From NCBI RefSeq assembly GCF_000281975.1, contig NZ_AKKE01000037.1:1-64000 (forward strand): 64,000 bases of DNA, written 5' to 3'. Of the stretch, positions 17,915-25,745 are shown piece by piece. The notes under the pieces are model-generated. The model searched no databases. It had not been told where the DNA came from and saw only the letters and a program-made list of their open reading frames with translations. The first letter of the stretch is position 1. Each line of letters opens with the position of its first letter. A program made the position numbers and the translations under genes. Source of the stretch: Novosphingobium sp. AP12. Its GTDB lineage: Bacteria > Pseudomonadota > Alphaproteobacteria > Sphingomonadales > Sphingomonadaceae.

Positions 17915-17988
17915 GCGGGCGGCTGGGATAAGTCTGTGTGCGTCCAGGTGCCGGCCATGTGCGTTTAGGTGCGGTTCACGCTCGGCAG

Positions 17989-18016
17989 TTGAGTTGTCAC
18001 ACAGCGGCCCTATATG
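17989..18016 (+). promoter_or_regulatory. Candidate promoter of the polyamine operon
   Basis: TTGAGT at 17989-17994 and TATATG at 18011-18016 are separated by 16 bases, about 40 bases before the GTG start of the dehydrogenase. Directly downstream, ATGGCCCTC occurs twice, starting at 18014 and 18031. The block GCGGCCCTATAT is nearly repeated in the ornithine decarboxylase promoter. Confidence 0.5.
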
Positions 18017-18056
18017 GCCCTCTTTCTTTTATGGCCCTCCCGAAGGAGACAATCCG

Positions 18057-19268
18057 GTGAGCAAGGTTCTGGTGATCGGCGCAGGCGGCGTCGGCTCGGT
18101 CGCGGTCCACAAGATGGCGATGAATCCCGACATCTTCTCGGATATCCATCTCGCCAGCCGCACCGTCAGCAAGTGTGAGGCGATCGCCGAATCGGTCAAG
18201 GCGCGTACCGGCGTGGCGGTTCGCACCTATGCCATCGACGCCGACGACGTTGCGGCGACCTCGGCGCTGATCCGCGAGATCGGGCCGAAACTCGTCGTCA
18301 ACCTCGCGCTTCCGTACCAGGACCTCGCGATCATGGACGCCTGCCTGGCGACCGGCACGCACTACATGGATACGGCGAACTACGAGCCCAAGGACGTGGC
18401 CAAGTTCGAATACCACTGGCAGTGGGCCTACCAGGAGCGGTTCAAGCAGGCGGGCCTCATGGCGCTGCTGGGTTCGGGCTTCGACCCGGGCGTCACCTCG
18501 GTCTTCGCGATGTGGCTCAAGAAGCACAAGCTCAAGACGATCCGCACGCTCGACATCCTCGACTGCAACGGCGGCGACCACGGCCAGGCCTTCGCGACCA
18601 ACTTCAACCCGGAAATCAACATCCGCGAAGTGACCGCGCCCGCGCGTCACTGGGAGAACGGCCAGTTCGTCGAGACCCCGGCGATGGCCAAGAAAGTCAG
18701 CTTCGACTTCGAGGCCGTCGGCCCCAAGAACATGTACATGATGTACCACGAGGAGCTGGAAAGCCTCGCGAAGTTCGTCCCCGAGATGGAGCGCGCGCGC
18801 TTCTGGATGACCTTCGGCGACGCCTATATCCAGCACCTGACCGTGCTGCAGAACGTGGGCATGACCCGCATCGACCCGGTGATCTACAACGGCGTCGAGA
18901 TCGTGCCGCTGCAGTTCCTGAAAGCCGTGCTGCCCGAGCCCGCCTCGCTCGGCCCCACGACCAAGGGCAAGACCAACATCGGCGATATCGCGACCGGCGA
19001 AGCGCTCGACGGGTCGGGTGAAAAGACGTTCTACATCAAGAACATCTGCGACCACGAGGACGCCTACGAGGAAACCGGCAACCAGGCCGTCAGCTATACC
19101 ACGGGCGTTCCGGCGATGATCGGCGCGGCCATGGTGCTGACCGGCGCATGGTCCGGCGAGGGCGTGTTCAACATCGAGCAGTTCGATCCCGATCCCTTCA
19201 TGGACATGCTGAACCAGCACGGCCTGCCGTGGACCGTGGAAGAACTCGCCGAGCCGCTGCCGTTCTGA
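18057..19268 (+). CDS. Carboxy(nor)spermidine dehydrogenase (saccharopine dehydrogenase family)
   Basis: The enzyme joins putrescine (or diaminopropane) to aspartate semialdehyde with NADPH, giving carboxyspermidine or carboxynorspermidine. The 403-residue protein begins SKVLVIGAGGVGSVAVHKM, an NADP-binding Rossmann motif, and has the family stretches DTANYEPKDVAKFEY and LGSGFDPGVTSVFA. The start is GTG 18057 with AAGGAG eight bases before it; the upstream extension of the frame is not coding. The linked carboxyspermidine decarboxylase gene makes this call much safer than plain saccharopine dehydrogenase. Confidence 0.9.
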   Translation: MSKVLVIGAGGVGSVAVHKMAMNPDIFSDIHLASRTVSKCEAIAESVKARTGVAVRTYAIDADDVAATSALIREIGPKLVVNLALPYQDLAIMDACLATGTHYMDTANYEPKDVAKFEYHWQWAYQERFKQAGLMALLGSGFDPGVTSVFAMWLKKHKLKTIRTLDILDCNGGDHGQAFATNFNPEINIREVTAPARHWENGQFVETPAMAKKVSFDFEAVGPKNMYMMYHEELESLAKFVPEMERARFWMTFGDAYIQHLTVLQNVGMTRIDPVIYNGVEIVPLQFLKAVLPEPASLGPTTKGKTNIGDIATGEALDGSGEKTFYIKNICDHEDAYEETGNQAVSYTTGVPAMIGAAMVLTGAWSGEGVFNIEQFDPDPFMDMLNQHGLPWTVEELAEPLPF

Positions 19269-19666
19269 TGCGGGTGCTTCGGAAGATCGCCATGACGGCG
19301 CTGGGCGCACTCGCGCTCGGCGCCTGCACCCCGCAGGCCGCTGCACCCGAAACGGCGCCCGCGGCAGAGGGCGGCCAGTCCTTCTCGCGCGACATGAGCG
19401 CAGCGGACAAGGCAGCCTGCACTTCAGGCGGGGGCACCGTGCAGCGGCGCGGGCGGATGCAGGCGGAAAGCTGCGTCCACGCCTTCGCGGATGCGGGCAA
19501 GCAGTGCTCGGACAGCGCGCAGTGCCAGGGCAAGTGCGTCGGCAGCGCAGGTGACACCGCCTCCACCGCCGCCGTCACGGGCCAGTGCCAGGCCGACGAC
19601 CGCCTGTTCGGCTGCTATGCCGAGGTCAAGGGCGGCAAGGCCGTGAACGCGATCTGCGTGGACTGA
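19268..19666 (+). CDS. Cysteine-rich lipoprotein, function unknown, in the polyamine operon
   Basis: The 132-residue product starts at ATG 19268, overlapping the preceding stop by one base (TGATG). It has an N-terminal RK, a hydrophobic stretch and the lipobox LGAC (Cys20). The mature domain contains several cysteines spaced as in a disulfide-bonded domain (KAACTSGGG, ESCVHAF, KQCSDSAQCQGKCVG, GQCQADD, FGCYAEV, AICVD). I do not recognise a named family. Tight coupling to the dehydrogenase suggests a link with polyamines or simply cotranscription. Confidence 0.78.
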   Translation: MRVLRKIAMTALGALALGACTPQAAAPETAPAAEGGQSFSRDMSAADKAACTSGGGTVQRRGRMQAESCVHAFADAGKQCSDSAQCQGKCVGSAGDTASTAAVTGQCQADDRLFGCYAEVKGGKAVNAICVD

Positions 19667-19673
19667 TGCGCGC

Positions 19674-20024
19674 GTGAACTGGTCCTTCGTCGCCCCGGTG
19701 GCGTTGCTGGCGGGTTCGAACCTGTTCATGAACACCGCCTGGTATCTCCACCTCAAGGTGCCCGGAAAGGCGCTCTGGGTGGCGGTGGCGATGAGCTGGG
19801 GTATCGCCTTCTTCGAATACTGCCTCGCCGTTCCCGCCAACAGGATCGGCTCGCAGGTCTACTCGCTCGGCCAGCTCAAGGTCATGCAGGAGGCGTTCTC
19901 GCTGCTCGGCTTCGTGCTGGTGGCGTGGGCGCTGTTCGGGCAGAAGCCGGGATGGAACGAGCTCGTCGGCTTCTGCCTGGTCGGGGCAGGGGCATGGTTC
20001 ATCTTCAAGGGCCCGCTGGGCTGA
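19674..20024 (+). CDS. DMT family membrane protein (DUF486)
   Basis: The 116-residue protein has four hydrophobic segments and the DUF486 features NTAWYLHLK, SWGIAFFEYCLAVPANRIG and QLKVMQE. DUF486 proteins are small four-helix relatives of the drug/metabolite transporter superfamily; their substrate is unknown. The start is a GTG, since the nearby ATG at 19665 hits a stop after three codons. It lies 7 bases after the lipoprotein gene and 14 before the decarboxylase gene, so it belongs to the same unit. A role in polyamine export is possible but unproven. Confidence 0.85.
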   Translation: MNWSFVAPVALLAGSNLFMNTAWYLHLKVPGKALWVAVAMSWGIAFFEYCLAVPANRIGSQVYSLGQLKVMQEAFSLLGFVLVAWALFGQKPGWNELVGFCLVGAGAWFIFKGPLG

Positions 20025-20038
20025 ATAGGACCGAGTAC

Positions 20039-21241
20039 ATGGAAACCAGAGCCGGCGACCCGGGCGCCTTCGCCAAGTTCGACCTCGCGCGGGTCGACAG
20101 CCCCGCCTTCGTGGTCGATGCCGCCCGCCTGCGCGAAAACTTGCGCGTGCTGGCCGACATCGGCGAGCGTTCCAGCGCCAAGGTCCTCTCGGCGCTGAAG
20201 GCGTTCTCGATGTGGTCGACTGCGCCGATCGTGGGCGAATACCTCGACGGCGTCTGCACCTCGGGCCTGTGGGAAGCGCGCCTCGCCTCGGAGTTCTACG
20301 ACGGCGAGATCGCGACCTACTGCGCGGCCTACAAGGAGGAGGACATGGACGAGATCCTGCGCCTCTCCGACCATGTGATCTTCAACTCGCCCGCGCAGAT
20401 CGAGCGCTTCTGGCCCTTCATCGAACTCGCCCGCGCGCGCGGCGAGATCTTCCACATCGGCCTGCGCATCAACCCGCTCCATCCCGAGGGCGAAGTGGCC
20501 AAGTACGATCCGTCCGCGCCGCACTCGCGCCTCGGCTTCCCGATCGACCAGCTGACCGAAGAGCACGTCGGCATGATCGACGGCGTCCACTTCCACAACC
20601 TGTGCGAGCAGGATTTCGAGCCGCTGCAGCGCACCTGGGACAAGGTGTTCGACTACCTCGAGCCCTATTTCGGCCAGCTCAAGTGGATCAATCTCGGCGG
20701 CGGGCACCACATCACCCGCGCCGACTACCAGCGCGACGAACTGGTCGAATTCCTTTCCGACATGGCCGAGGACACCGGCGCGCAGATCTACATCGAGCCG
20801 GGCGAGGCGGTGGCGCTGGACGCCGGCATCCTCGTCGGCACTGTGCTCGACGTGGGCTGGAACGGCATGCCCGTCGCCGTGGTGGACATATCCGCAACGT
20901 GCCACATGCCCGACGTGATCGAGGCACCCTACCGCCCCGCGATGCTGGGCGAACTGCCGGTCGAGGACGTCGATCTGGTGGAGCAAGGCCAGGACGGCGC
21001 TATTCGCCTGGGCGGCCCTTCGTGCCTCGCGGGCGACGTCATCGGCGACTACCGGTTCCCCGAAGCGGTCGAGCCCGGCCGCCGCTTTGCCTTCCTTGAT
21101 CAGGGCCACTATTCCATGGTCAAGACGACGACGTTCAACGGCGTGCCGCTGCCCTCGATCTGGTTGTGGGATTCCGAATCAGACGCGCTCGAGTGCATCC
21201 GCAAGTTCGACTACGAGGACTTCCGTAGCCGCCTGAGCTGA
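20039..21241 (+). CDS. nspC: Carboxy(nor)spermidine decarboxylase
   Basis: This PLP enzyme decarboxylates carboxyspermidine to spermidine or carboxynorspermidine to norspermidine. The 400-residue protein has the alanine-racemase-type barrel with Lys54 in LSALKAFSMWS, and family stretches ICTS-like VCTSGLWEARLA, GLRINPLHPE and HFHNLCEQ. The glycine-rich phosphate-binding loop is WINLGGGHHI. With the dehydrogenase at 18057 it completes the carboxyspermidine route, an alternative to the SpeD/SpeE route. ATG 20039 follows AGGA; the upstream extension of the frame lies in the DUF486 gene. Confidence 0.92.
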   Translation: METRAGDPGAFAKFDLARVDSPAFVVDAARLRENLRVLADIGERSSAKVLSALKAFSMWSTAPIVGEYLDGVCTSGLWEARLASEFYDGEIATYCAAYKEEDMDEILRLSDHVIFNSPAQIERFWPFIELARARGEIFHIGLRINPLHPEGEVAKYDPSAPHSRLGFPIDQLTEEHVGMIDGVHFHNLCEQDFEPLQRTWDKVFDYLEPYFGQLKWINLGGGHHITRADYQRDELVEFLSDMAEDTGAQIYIEPGEAVALDAGILVGTVLDVGWNGMPVAVVDISATCHMPDVIEAPYRPAMLGELPVEDVDLVEQGQDGAIRLGGPSCLAGDVIGDYRFPEAVEPGRRFAFLDQGHYSMVKTTTFNGVPLPSIWLWDSESDALECIRKFDYEDFRSRLS

Positions 21242-21623
21242 CCGGGGGGCGGCTTTCTCCACCCGCCGCGCCGCAGGCCCGACCAGTCCCGGATTCGCGA
21301 ATCGCCGGGAGCAGGGAAGAGCATCCGCTCGTTGCAATCCCCGACGACCGTTCGCCGGACTACCCCTGTGAGGCGTCATCCCGCTGTCACGGAGAGAGCA
21401 TATGCAAGCTACTGGTTTATTTTAGAAAAAATCCGGATTTTGCAACGGCGTTTTCGCGCCCGGTCCCCTGTATGACGTTTTTGTGAAAGGGGGCTATTTT
21501 TTCTTGCGAATCGCCAAAGCGACCCTATATCCGGCCCCTCGCTGCCCCATGGGGACTTCCAAACCGCAAGGCAGCCCTTGTCATTAACATCGGTGGTAAC
21601 ACACCGTTTGGGGGTCCCTTGAA
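21242..21623 (+). promoter_or_regulatory. Long upstream region of the ornithine decarboxylase gene
   Basis: This 382-base stretch holds no gene. A perfect 14-base palindrome, AAAATCCGGATTTT, lies at 21428-21441 in an A+T-rich patch. A promoter-like pair follows: TTGCGA at 21504-21509 and TATATC at 21526-21531, 16 bases apart, inside CCCTATAT. Just after the expected transcription start is CCCCATGGGG (21545-21554), which can form a small dyad. The leader of about 85 bases then runs to the TTG start. The first half of the region shows nothing clear. Confidence 0.45.
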
Positions 21624-22832
21624 TTGCACATTTACCCTGACGCATCGGTTGTAGCTGGTACCCTTTCGCCGGACGAACCCGTGATTATCAACCGTCCGCA
21701 CGCTGCTGCGCGGGCGGCCCGTTTCTTCGCCACGAAGTTTCCGGGCAAGTCGCTCTATGCGGTAAAGGCGAATCCCTCGCCGGATCTCATCCAGATCCTC
21801 TGGGACAACGGCATCACGCACTACGACGTCGCCTCGATCACCGAGGTGCGCATGGTGCGCAGCGTCCTGCCGCAGGCGACCCTGTGCTTCATGCACCCGG
21901 TCAAGACGGCCAGCGCGATCCGCGAAGCCTATTTCCAGCACGGCGTGCGCACTTTCAGCCTCGATACGCTGGAAGAAGTCGAGAAGATCGTCGAAGCGAC
22001 CGCCGACGCCGAGGGCAACCGAGCCACCGACCTGCGCCTCTGCGTGCGCCTGCGCGTCTCGTCGGAATACTCGGAACTCAGCCTCGCCTCGAAGTTCGGC
22101 ATCGACCTTGCCGACGCTGGTGAACTGCTCCAGGCGACCCGCCAGGTCGCCGACTGGCTGGGCGTGTGCTTCCACGTCGGTTCGCAGGCGATGACGCCCT
22201 TCGCCTACGTCCAAGCGCTCGAGCGCGCGCGTGCCGCGATCGCCGACGCGGGCGTCGTCATCGACATGATCGACGTGGGCGGGGGCTTCCCCTCGTTCTA
22301 CCCGGGCATGGAGCCACCGCCGCTCGAGGACTACTTCGCGATCATCCACCGCCACTTCGAGGCGCTGCCGATCGCCTACAACGCCGAACTGTGGTGCGAA
22401 CCCGGCCGCGCGCTGTCGGCCGAGTACAACTCGCTGATCGTCAAGGTCGAGAAGCGCCGCGGCGACGAACTCTACATCAATGACGGTGCCTACGGCGCCC
22501 TCTACGATGCCGCGCACGTCGCCTGGCGCTTCCCGGTCAAGGCCATCCCGCGCGAGGGTGAGCGTTCGTCGGACCTGAAGGAGTTCTCCTTCTACGGCCC
22601 GACCTGCGACGACGCGGACTTCATGGAAGGGCCCTTCATGCTCCCCGCCGACATCAAGGCGGGCGACTGGATCGAAGTCGGCATGCTGGGCGCCTACGGT
22701 GCAGCCATGCGCACCGCCTTCAACGGCTTCGGCGGCGGCGAAGTCGTGATGGCGCAGGACGAACCGATGGCGAGCCTCTACACCGGCCGCAAGGACCCGC
22801 GCGTCTCGGACAACGTCGTCTCGCTGCGCTGA
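21624..22832 (+). CDS. Ornithine (or lysine/ornithine) decarboxylase, alanine racemase fold
   Basis: The enzyme makes putrescine (or cadaverine), the diamine substrate of the carboxyspermidine route encoded just upstream. The 402-residue group IV PLP decarboxylase has Lys48 in SLYAVKANPSP, HVGSQ in the barrel, EPGRALSAE and the active-site cysteine in YGPTCDDADF. The only start consistent with the N-terminus is TTG 21624, preceded at some distance by a G-run. Substrate choice between ornithine and lysine cannot be settled from these motifs alone. A strong terminator follows. Confidence 0.9.
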   Translation: MHIYPDASVVAGTLSPDEPVIINRPHAAARAARFFATKFPGKSLYAVKANPSPDLIQILWDNGITHYDVASITEVRMVRSVLPQATLCFMHPVKTASAIREAYFQHGVRTFSLDTLEEVEKIVEATADAEGNRATDLRLCVRLRVSSEYSELSLASKFGIDLADAGELLQATRQVADWLGVCFHVGSQAMTPFAYVQALERARAAIADAGVVIDMIDVGGGFPSFYPGMEPPPLEDYFAIIHRHFEALPIAYNAELWCEPGRALSAEYNSLIVKVEKRRGDELYINDGAYGALYDAAHVAWRFPVKAIPREGERSSDLKEFSFYGPTCDDADFMEGPFMLPADIKAGDWIEVGMLGAYGAAMRTAFNGFGGGEVVMAQDEPMASLYTGRKDPRVSDNVVSLR

Positions 22833-22856
22833 TACGAGCGATACAAGACATTGAAT

Positions 22857-22888
22857 GGCCCTCGGAACTCCGGTTCCGGGGGCCTTTT
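22857..22888 (+). terminator. Rho-independent terminator after ornithine decarboxylase
   Basis: GGCCCTCGGAAC at 22857-22868 pairs with GTTCCGGGGGCC at 22873-22884 (12 pairs, one of them G-T) around a TCCG loop, followed by TTTT at 22885-22888. It begins 24 bases after the stop. Confidence 0.88.
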
Positions 22889-22968
22889 CGTTTGAAGGCG
22901 CATTGGGGTGATCTTAACCCCTGCATGGCTAGGCAGACGCGACGGGCAGTTTGAGGAAAAGGGCTCCG

Positions 22969-24522
22969 ATGATCTCGACCATGCGGCTGCGATGGCTGAT
23001 GCTGGCGATGGTGATGCTCGCCTTCGTGCCGGTGGCGCTGGCACCGGTTCCCGGTTTCGTCGACATGCCTTCGCACATGGCGCGCCATCACGTGCTGGCG
23101 AACATCGGGCACGTTCCGGCCCTGGCCCGTTATTTCGCCGTGCATTGGCAATGGATAGGCAATCTGGGCGCGGACCTGCCCTCCGTGCTCCTGACGCCGC
23201 TGTTGGGCAGCGAGCGGGCGACGGTGCTGGTCGCCGCGCTGCTGGCGCCGCTCATGGTGGCGGGGATGTTCGCCCTGTCGTACGCCGCACACGGCCGGGT
23301 GAGCGCCAGCGCCTTCGTCGCCCTGCCTTTCGCGATGCACCAGGCCTGGATGTGGGGCTTCCTCAACTACTGCATGGGCACTGCGCTGGCGCTGCTGGTC
23401 GCTGCATGGATCTACGCCCGTAGGCGCGAGAAGGCGTGGCAGCAGTTGCTCCTCGTCGTACTCGCCCTGACGGTGTGGACGGCGCACATGGCGAGCTGGG
23501 CGATCCTGCTGATCCTCGCGGCGGGCAACGAACTGGGCGTGCTCAAGGGCTGGCGTGGTCTTTGGCCAGCGATCCGCCGCAATCTGGTTCTGCTCGCGCC
23601 GATAGTTCCCCTGCTCGCCTGGCGTTCCGGGGCGCAGGACGCCGCCGGCGGATTTCACTACGTCGATTTCCTCGACACCAAGCTTGTCATCTTCGCGAGC
23701 ACTCTGCGCGGCACCGACAAGGCTGTCGATCTGGCGCTCTTGGCGGCAGTCATCGCGGCCAGTGCGCTTACGCTCCTCTGGGCGGGCGGGCGGCACATCG
23801 AACCGAGGCTGCGGATCAGCGGGATGCTGTTGGTCGCCGCTGCGATCGCGGCGCCCACGACCATCCTCAACGCCTGGGGAACCGACGTCCGCACCGCCCC
23901 GATCGCGTTGCTGGTGCTGGTGTTGGCTATCACGCCCCCGGCGCGGCCGGAGCGCGAGCGGATCATAGTGGCGCTGGGCGCGGCGCTGTTCCTGGCGCGT
24001 GTGGGTACGGTCACATATGACTGGGTAAAACGCGGGCGTGTGCTGGAGCAGCGACTTACCATGCTCGGCGCCGTTCCCACAGGTAGCCACGTCGGCTTCC
24101 TGTGGAACTCTGCCGCCTGCGAGTTCACCTGGAAGCTGATACCGGACGACAAGCTGGGCAGTTACGCGCTCGTGCGGCGCGACGCCTACGTCAACACGCT
24201 CTTCATGGTCGACAATGCCAAGCTCATGACGATCCGCGATACGGTGCTGGCGACGCGGTGGAGCGGGGGGACGCAGGACGTGCCGCCGCTCTGCCCGCAG
24301 AACCGTCCCGACCGCGCTCTCCTTGAAGCCAAGGTAGCCGGCATGCGCGCGGACGGGTTCGACGCGGTGTGGATTTCCGGCATCGCGCCGGCCGATCTGC
24401 CGCCGCTGCCCGGCTTCGCGGTGGCGAAGCGGGCAGGGGGCGACACTTTACTGCTCAGGCGCGGACGAACAGGTCCTTGTAAAGCAGGGGCTGGCTGCGC
24501 AGGAACTGCGGCGCCACCTTGA
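22969..24522 (+). CDS. Multi-pass membrane protein, possibly GT-C-type glycosyltransferase
   Basis: The 517-residue protein has about ten hydrophobic segments over its first 360 residues, starting with MRLRWLMLAMVMLAFVPV. A mostly soluble C-terminal part follows. The first long loop holds FVDMPSHMARHHVLA, where GT-C enzymes often carry acidic and histidine residues, but I cannot match a named family. ATG 22969 follows AGGAAAAGGG. The last 68 bases overlap the end of the convergent old yellow enzyme gene. The frame stays open and membrane-like throughout, so it is a real gene of unknown function. Confidence 0.75.
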   Translation: MISTMRLRWLMLAMVMLAFVPVALAPVPGFVDMPSHMARHHVLANIGHVPALARYFAVHWQWIGNLGADLPSVLLTPLLGSERATVLVAALLAPLMVAGMFALSYAAHGRVSASAFVALPFAMHQAWMWGFLNYCMGTALALLVAAWIYARRREKAWQQLLLVVLALTVWTAHMASWAILLILAAGNELGVLKGWRGLWPAIRRNLVLLAPIVPLLAWRSGAQDAAGGFHYVDFLDTKLVIFASTLRGTDKAVDLALLAAVIAASALTLLWAGGRHIEPRLRISGMLLVAAAIAAPTTILNAWGTDVRTAPIALLVLVLAITPPARPERERIIVALGAALFLARVGTVTYDWVKRGRVLEQRLTMLGAVPTGSHVGFLWNSAACEFTWKLIPDDKLGSYALVRRDAYVNTLFMVDNAKLMTIRDTVLATRWSGGTQDVPPLCPQNRPDRALLEAKVAGMRADGFDAVWISGIAPADLPPLPGFAVAKRAGGDTLLLRRGRTGPCKAGAGCAGTAAPP

Positions 24523-25555
24523 CCTGCGCCCCGAGCGCGGCGGCGGCGTGCCACGGCCAGCGCGGATCGTAGAGCACGGTGCGGGCGAGCGCGACGATGT
24601 CCGCCTCACCGGTGGCGATGATCGCCTCGGCCTGCTCCGGCTCGGTGATGAGGCCGACGGTGACGACCGGGATCGACACCTCCTCCTTCACGCGGCGGGC
24701 GAGCGGGACCTGGTAGTTGGGGCCGACCGGGATCTTCTGGTCGATCGACAAGCCGCCCGACGAGACGTGGATCGCCGCGGCGCCGCGTGCTTCGAGCGCC
24801 TTCGAGAAGGCAACCGTCTGCCCGACGTCCCAGCCGCCTTCGGCCCAGTCCGTGCCCGAGAGGCGTACCGTCACGGGCTTTTCGGCGGGGAAGGCCGCGC
24901 GCACGGCGTCGAAAACCTCGAGCGGGAAGCGCATGCGGTTCTCCAGCGAACCGCCGTATTCGTCGGTGCGGTGGTTGGAGAGGGGCGAGAGGAACTGGTG
25001 GATCAGGTAGCCGTGGGCAGCGTGGATCTGGATGGCGTCGATACCCAGGCGCGCCGAGCGGCGAGCAGCCTCGGCGAAGGCGTCGCGGATGCGGGCTAGG
25101 CCGTCCTTGTCGAGCGCGGCGGGAGGATTCTCGCGAGCGTCGAAAGGCAGGTCGGAGGCAGAGAAGGTTTGCCAGCCGTTAGGTGCGTCCGGCGCGATCT
25201 GGGCACCGCCGTCCCAGGGCTTTGCGGTGCTGGCCTTGCGCCCGGCGTGGGCGAGCTGGATGGCGATCGGCATGTCGGACCAGCGACGCACCGACTCCAG
25301 CACCTTGGCCATGGCCTGCTCGGTCTCGTCGTCCCACAGGCCGACGTCGGCGTAGGAGATACGGCCCTCGGGCGTCACGGCTGTGGCCTCGATCGTCAGG
25401 AGCGCGGCCCCGGACTGCGCGAGCTGGCCGAGATGCATGGCATGCCAGTCGGTCATGCGGCCATCCTCGGCGGAATACTGGCACATCGGCGCGATGACGA
25501 TGCGGTTGGACAGCGTGAGATCGCCGACGGAAATGGGCTCGAAGAGCTTGGCCAT
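24455..25555 (-). CDS. NADH:flavin oxidoreductase, old yellow enzyme family (YqjM-like)
   Basis: This FMN enzyme reduces activated C=C bonds of enones and similar electrophiles with NAD(P)H. The 366-residue TIM barrel shows LSNRIVIAPMCQYSAEDG with the YqjM-type Cys, IQLAHAGRKAS, IQIHAAHGYLIHQFLSP with the catalytic histidines, and NHRTDEYGGSLENRMRF. The C-terminus QPLLYKDLFVRA overlaps the end of the convergent membrane protein gene. The physiological substrate is unknown. Confidence 0.93.
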   Translation of the reverse strand: MAKLFEPISVGDLTLSNRIVIAPMCQYSAEDGRMTDWHAMHLGQLAQSGAALLTIEATAVTPEGRISYADVGLWDDETEQAMAKVLESVRRWSDMPIAIQLAHAGRKASTAKPWDGGAQIAPDAPNGWQTFSASDLPFDARENPPAALDKDGLARIRDAFAEAARRSARLGIDAIQIHAAHGYLIHQFLSPLSNHRTDEYGGSLENRMRFPLEVFDAVRAAFPAEKPVTVRLSGTDWAEGGWDVGQTVAFSKALEARGAAAIHVSSGGLSIDQKIPVGPNYQVPLARRVKEEVSIPVVTVGLITEPEQAEAIIATGEADIVALARTVLYDPRWPWHAAAALGAQVKVAPQFLRSQPLLYKDLFVRA

Positions 25556-25745
25556 GGATATTCCTCAGGTGCTTGCGGCTGCGGGGGGAGTGATCCTGCG
25601 CAGGCGCGGATCGTTGCAACGAGCGTGCACTTGGGAACGCAGGGCGCCGGAAAAAAGGGTCACGGGCCCAGATGGAGCGCTCTGTCCGATAGAATATCTT
25701 GCAACTGCGAAAGCGTGTGGCGGTATCGGGCCAGAGGCAGCGTGA

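Noticed and set aside
25556..25745. Possible small gene between the old yellow enzyme and endonuclease/exonuclease/phosphatase genes
   Set aside because: No frame has a start, ribosome-binding site and coding bias together; it is probably the promoter region of the old yellow enzyme gene.
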